Shown here piece by piece: positions 5,270 through 9,093 of a DNA stretch of 9,093 nt; position 1 is the first letter of the stretch, and every line of letters starts with the position of its first letter. The position numbers and the translations under genes were made by a program. The stretch comes from Legionellales bacterium. GTDB lineage: Bacteria; Pseudomonadota; Gammaproteobacteria; WLWR01. Where the stretch lies: the NCBI GenBank assembly GCA_012103495.1, contig WLWR01000054.1:1-9093 (forward strand), written 5' to 3'. The notes under the pieces are model-generated. The model was given only the letters and a program-made list of their open reading frames with translations. It was not told the origin of the DNA and did no database searches.

Positions 5270-7030
5270 ATGGCTGCGTATATCCCTTCCGAATTTATTC
5301 AAGATTTACTCAATCGCATCGACATTGTTGAAGTGATTGATCATCGTGTGCCTCTAAAAAAAGCTGGTAAGAACTTCGTTGCCTGCTGTCCATTTCACGA
5401 TGAAAAAACTCCTTCATTTAGCGTTAGTGCTCAAAAACAAATGTACTATTGTTTTGGTTGTGGTCAAGGCGGTGATGCCATCAAATTTCTAATCGAATAC
5501 GATGGAGTAAATTTTGTTGAAGCCATTGAAGATTTAGCTCGCCAGGCGGGAGTGGATGTTCCTCGTCAACAACAACAAGCGAAAAAAGCAGTGACTCAAG
5601 TGGTTGAAGAGATCGACCTATATCAATTGCTTACTCGGGTAGCTCATCATTTTCAAGCACAATTTAAACAAGCTGCTGATGCGCGCTTGGCGATCGATTA
5701 TTTGAAGCAGCGTGGGATTACCGGTGAAATTGCTAAAAAATATCAAGTGGGATTTGCCCCCGCAGGTTGGGACCATTTGTTAAAAGCTTTTCCAGGAGAG
5801 GCAATGCGCACCGCCTTAGTCGCCAGTGGCATGGTGATTCACAATGAGCAGGGACGTTATTATGATCGATATCGTCAGCGAATCATGTTTCCCATTTTGG
5901 ATCGGCGCGGACGAGTGGTTGGTTTTGGCGGGCGAGTGATCAATAGTGACGACTCGCCTAAATATTTAAATTCACCAGAGACGGTAGTTTTTCATAAAAA
6001 CCGTGAACTGTATGGTTTGTATCAAGCATTACAAATACAGCGTGCGCCGGATTATTTATTAGTGGTTGAAGGATACATGGATGTGATTGGGTTGGCGCAG
6101 TACGGTATTTATCAAGCAGTGGCGGCATTAGGAACTGCTATTAGCCAAACACACATTCAATTATTAACTCGTCACACGCGGAAAATTATTTTCTGCATGG
6201 ATGGTGATAATGCTGGACAACAAGCAGCATGGCGAGCGCTGGAAGTTGCTTTACCCATATTGACGGATGAGGTGCAAGTACAATTTTTATTTCTACCTCA
6301 AGGTGAAGATCCGGATAGTTTGATTCGCCAACAAGGGAGCGAAAAATTTTTAACTTGTATGGAACAAGCGCAGCCGTTGACTGATTACTTATTTGAACAA
6401 TTATTACAACAAACCGATATTCAACAAATGGAGGGTCGAGCTTATTTGATTGGTCAACTCAGTCGCTTTGTAAAAAACATGACAGCACATACGTTAAAAC
6501 AATTAATCATTGAACGGTTAGCACAACTGGTGCATCTACCCGTAGCGCGAGTGACAACGTTGCTTGAGCAAGGAGCTTCCACAAAAGGAGTAATTTCTTC
6601 AGTAAACAAACCCGTCATCAAATCATTAACCCCCATGCAATTAGCCATCGCTTTATTACTGCAAAATCCAGGGTTGGTCACTTACATTGATTTAGAAAAC
6701 GTGACTTTAGCAGGTGTTGGGGGACAATTATTGAAAGAAATGGTTGAGTTTATTCGTCAGCATCCCAATATCAATACCCAAGGTTTATTGCATCAATGGC
6801 GAGAGGCACCAGAGGCAGCCGGATTGGTGAAATTAGCGGCTTGGGAATTGGCCATTCCTGACTCAGGAATGGCGGCAGAATTGATGGCGGTTCTAAGTCG
6901 GTTGTCACAAGAATATTTACAGCAGCAAGTGAATTATTTACTGAAACAAGGGCGCCAAACCCCATTGACCTCTGAACAGCAGGAAGAGTTAAACCGGTTA
7001 CTGCAACAATTAAAAGCAAAATCACCTTAA
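5270..7030 (+). CDS. dnaG: DNA primase
   Basis: Synthesises RNA primers for Okazaki fragments at the replication fork, recruited by DnaB helicase. The 586-aa product (E. coli 581) has all three domains. The N-terminal CHC2 zinc finger has Cys40, His43, Cys61 and Cys64, identical in position to E. coli. The RNA-polymerase domain has the basic YRQRIMFPI patch (about 201-209) and KYLNSPET (231-238). Its TOPRIM metal residues are Glu267/Asp271 in VEGYMDV, Asp311/Asp313 in MDGDNAG, and Asp347/Asp349 in EDPDSL. The C-terminal helicase-binding domain (about 450-586) is helical and Gln/Leu-rich, more divergent, as is usual. The 27-nt gap after yqeY has only a weak GGAT-like Shine-Dalgarno match; poor initiation of dnaG is known in E. 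coli and would keep primase scarce. Confidence 0.98.
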   Translation: MAAYIPSEFIQDLLNRIDIVEVIDHRVPLKKAGKNFVACCPFHDEKTPSFSVSAQKQMYYCFGCGQGGDAIKFLIEYDGVNFVEAIEDLARQAGVDVPRQQQQAKKAVTQVVEEIDLYQLLTRVAHHFQAQFKQAADARLAIDYLKQRGITGEIAKKYQVGFAPAGWDHLLKAFPGEAMRTALVASGMVIHNEQGRYYDRYRQRIMFPILDRRGRVVGFGGRVINSDDSPKYLNSPETVVFHKNRELYGLYQALQIQRAPDYLLVVEGYMDVIGLAQYGIYQAVAALGTAISQTHIQLLTRHTRKIIFCMDGDNAGQQAAWRALEVALPILTDEVQVQFLFLPQGEDPDSLIRQQGSEKFLTCMEQAQPLTDYLFEQLLQQTDIQQMEGRAYLIGQLSRFVKNMTAHTLKQLIIERLAQLVHLPVARVTTLLEQGASTKGVISSVNKPVIKSLTPMQLAIALLLQNPGLVTYIDLENVTLAGVGGQLLKEMVEFIRQHPNINTQGLLHQWREAPEAAGLVKLAAWELAIPDSGMAAELMAVLSRLSQEYLQQQVNYLLKQGRQTPLTSEQQEELNRLLQQLKAKSP

Positions 7031-7048
7031 AAACAGATGGGATTAAGC

Positions 7049-7077
7049 TAGCCACTACCCCCAAAAATCGGTATAAT
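7049..7077 (+). promoter_or_regulatory. Internal sigma-70 promoter upstream of rpoD
   Basis: A perfect TATAAT (7072-7077) lies 17 nt after TAGCCA (7049-7054, 4 of 6 to the -35 consensus), in the 86-nt gap between dnaG and rpoD. It predicts a start near 7084, allowing sigma factor to be made independently of the upstream genes. Confidence 0.65.
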
Positions 7078-7116
7078 TGCCTCCCTTTCATCAAGGTCTG
7101 GGGAAAGAGGAAGTAT

Positions 7117-9057
7117 ATGAGCCAAGATCCCAAAGCACACAAATCGGATGATGCTAAGCAAGAGCATGAGCAGCAGTCTCAGCTTGCTAGGTTGATTAAA
7201 TTAGGCAGGAAGCAAAGTTACTTGACGTCTACTCAGATCAGCGATGCGCTGCCCAGTGTTATTGATACAGATTATTTTGATGTGATCACCGGTATGCTGG
7301 AAAGTATGGGGATCAAAGTATTTGAGCAAACGCCTAGCGCTGATGAATTAGCGATTTTAGGGATGTCTGAAGACGAGGGGCCTGAAGACGTTGAAGAAGC
7401 GGTGTTTGTCATTTCTTCTTTAGACAAGGAAACCGGTCGTACGACGGATCCTGTTCGCATGTATATGCGAGAAATGGGCACAGTCCCTTTGTTAGACCGC
7501 AGTGGAGAAATCAGCATTGCCCGGCGCATTGAGGCAGGCATTCGCCAAGTGATGACAGCACTGGCATATTATCCTGAAACCGTCATCATCATTATCAATC
7601 AATATAAAGCATTGCAAGAAGAAGGAACCGAATCCACGGGTCGGTTAAATGACATTATTTCTGGATTTTCAGATGAATTAGATGATGTAGCATCACCATC
7701 ACCGTCACCCGAAGTTGAGCAAGCGTCTACTGTTGAGCAAGAAGATGACAATGAATCCGAAAATGACAGTGACGATGCTGAGTCAGAAGAAAGCGGTCCT
7801 GATCCTGCGTTGGTGCGAGAGCGCTTTGAGAATCTTGAAAAGCTATACATTAAAGTACAAAAAGCTGTCAAAAAACATGGGCGAGATGATAAAAAGACCC
7901 AGAGTTTATTTGAAAAAATGGCAGAAGAATTTACTCAATTCAAATTAAACCCCAGACAAGTGGATCAATTGATTCGGCATGTACGTGAAATCTTGGAAAA
8001 TATTCGTGAACAAGAGCGAGAAATCATGCGGCTTTGTGTCGCAAAAGCGAAAATCCCTAGAAAAACCTTCATGCAATTATTTGTGGGGAATGAAGCCAAT
8101 GTGAAATGGTCGGAACAATTAGTTGAAGGGACGGTACAGCAAAAAAGTGGTAAAAAGGCAAAAGCGGGTACAGAACAATCATGGGACGTCAACAAATTAG
8201 CACCTTATGTGGCTCAAATTCGTCGAGCGCAGAAAAAGATTCTCGCTATTCAAGAATTGACGGGGTTGGCTGTTACTGAGATCAAGGAAGTGAATCGTCA
8301 GGTTTCCATTGGTGAAGCCAAGGCTCGCCGTGCTAAGAAAGAAATGATTGAAGCGAATTTGCGTTTGGTCATTTCAATTGCCAAAAAATATACCAACCGT
8401 GGATTGCAATTTTTAGATTTAATTCAAGAAGGCAATATTGGATTAATGAAAGCGGTGGATAAATTTGAATACCGTCGAGGTTACAAATTTTCAACCTATG
8501 CAACGTGGTGGATTCGACAAGCGATCACCCGATCAATTGCAGATCAAGCTCGCACCATTCGTATTCCGGTACACATGATTGAAACGATCAATAAGTTGAA
8601 TCGAATCATTCGGCAAATGCTCCAAGAGTCAGGTCGTGAGCCAAGTCCAGAAGAGTTAGCGGAAAAAATGGATTTACCGGAAGATAAAATCCGCAAGGTT
8701 TTGAAGATTGCCAAAGAGCCTATTTCGATGGAAACGCCTGTAGGTGATGATGATGATTCACACTTGGGCGATTTTATTGAAGACACCATGATTGCTTCAC
8801 CGGTTGATCACACGACCGCAGAAAGTTTGAAAGAAATCGTGTTAGAAATTTTAGAATCACTGACTTCTCGCGAGGCCAAAGTACTGCGAATGCGTTTTGG
8901 CATCGACATGAATACCGATCATACGTTGGAAGAAGTTGGTAAACAGTTCGATGTGACTCGCGAACGCATCCGCCAAATCGAAGCCAAAGCACTGCGCAAA
9001 TTACGCCACCCAAGCCGCTCAGAACAATTGCGCAGCTTCCTTGAAGAAAGTAAGTAA
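7117..9057 (+). CDS. rpoD: RNA polymerase primary sigma factor RpoD (sigma-70)
   Basis: Housekeeping sigma factor that directs RNA polymerase core to -35/-10 promoters. 646 aa, versus 613 in E. coli. Region 1.1 spans about 20-80 (LARLIKLGRKQSYLTSTQIS), region 1.2 about 110-142 (DPVRMYMREMGTVPLL). A long non-conserved region runs from about 143 to 400. Region 2 is about 407-486, with NLRLVISIAKKY, the core-binding DLIQEGNIGLMKAVDKFEY, and the -10 recognition/melting segment KFSTYATWWIRQAITR. Region 3 is about 487-565; region 4.2 ends the protein with the -35 helix-turn-helix (LEEVGKQFDVTRERIRQIEAKALRKLR). The extra length lies in the non-conserved region, including an acidic Ser/Glu/Asp tract (about 186-228) and a Lys-rich linker near 340-350. 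AGAGGA (7106-7111) lies 5 nt before the ATG. Regions 2 and 4 look intact. Confidence 0.99.
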   Translation: MSQDPKAHKSDDAKQEHEQQSQLARLIKLGRKQSYLTSTQISDALPSVIDTDYFDVITGMLESMGIKVFEQTPSADELAILGMSEDEGPEDVEEAVFVISSLDKETGRTTDPVRMYMREMGTVPLLDRSGEISIARRIEAGIRQVMTALAYYPETVIIIINQYKALQEEGTESTGRLNDIISGFSDELDDVASPSPSPEVEQASTVEQEDDNESENDSDDAESEESGPDPALVRERFENLEKLYIKVQKAVKKHGRDDKKTQSLFEKMAEEFTQFKLNPRQVDQLIRHVREILENIREQEREIMRLCVAKAKIPRKTFMQLFVGNEANVKWSEQLVEGTVQQKSGKKAKAGTEQSWDVNKLAPYVAQIRRAQKKILAIQELTGLAVTEIKEVNRQVSIGEAKARRAKKEMIEANLRLVISIAKKYTNRGLQFLDLIQEGNIGLMKAVDKFEYRRGYKFSTYATWWIRQAITRSIADQARTIRIPVHMIETINKLNRIIRQMLQESGREPSPEELAEKMDLPEDKIRKVLKIAKEPISMETPVGDDDDSHLGDFIEDTMIASPVDHTTAESLKEIVLEILESLTSREAKVLRMRFGIDMNTDHTLEEVGKQFDVTRERIRQIEAKALRKLRHPSRSEQLRSFLEESK

Positions 9058-9068
9058 TTTGGTATACT
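9041..9068 (+). promoter_or_regulatory. Promoter overlapping the rpoD 3' end, facing a probable tRNA gene
   Basis: TTGAAG (9041-9046, inside the last rpoD codons), a 16-nt spacer and TATACT (9063-9068) make a good sigma-70 promoter. The predicted start near 9075 leaves a leader of about 11-12 nt before the sequence GGCTACG, as is common for tRNA genes. Confidence 0.55.
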
Positions 9069-9086
9069 ATCGTTCTCGTGGATATG

Positions 9087-9093
9087 GGCTACG
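9087..9093 (+). tRNA. Probable 5' end of elongator tRNA-Met, truncated by window edge
   Basis: The window ends in GGCTACG, identical to the 5' acceptor strand of E. coli elongator tRNA-Met (GGCTACGTAGCTCAG...). It lies just after a good promoter at the right distance. Seven bases alone prove nothing; the call rests on the combination with the promoter. Confidence 0.4.

Noticed and set aside
7599..7871. Ser-rich reading frame antisense to rpoD
   Set aside because: Its serine runs arise from reading the acidic GAN/TCN-rich tract of rpoD backwards; not an independent gene.

Overview
The window looks like the chromosome of a gammaproteobacterium with moderately low GC. The right half is the macromolecular-synthesis cluster rpsU-yqeY-dnaG-rpoD, and every protein in it resembles its gammaproteobacterial counterpart. 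HemF and LdhA also match the enterobacterial/pseudomonad families closely along their length. A Legionellales-like lineage is a reasonable guess from base composition and gene order, but the sequence alone does not prove it.

Layout, left to right. (1) 1-346: the 3' end of a UspA-like stress protein gene, followed after 14 nt by a small unrecognised gene, probably co-transcribed. (2) 347-759: a 413-nt non-coding stretch with a long imperfect palindrome (410-528) and an AT-rich, repeat-containing segment that probably carries the ldhA control region. (3) 760-1752: ldhA, fermentative D-lactate dehydrogenase. (4) 1749-4370, minus strand: hemF (oxygen-dependent coproporphyrinogen oxidase) followed 15 nt later by a compact, histidine- and glutamine-rich VgrG-like spike protein. 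The vgrG stop codon overlaps the ldhA stop codon tail to tail. (5) 4371-4565: the divergent control region between hemF and rpsU, with a strong sigma-70 promoter facing rpsU. (6) 4566-9057: rpsU, yqeY, dnaG and rpoD, with an ATGA overlap between the first two and an internal promoter before rpoD. (7) 9058-9093: a promoter and then the first seven bases of what is probably elongator tRNA-Met, cut by the window edge.

The housekeeping genes link translation (S21), replication priming (DnaG) and transcription initiation (RpoD). The region of most interest is the accessory-looking part on the left: an apparently orphan, internally shortened VgrG placed directly downstream of a haem-synthesis gene, and a 119-bp hairpin-forming intergenic element that looks like a dispersed repeat. 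I found no CRISPR array, insertion sequence, transposase or convincing intrinsic terminator.
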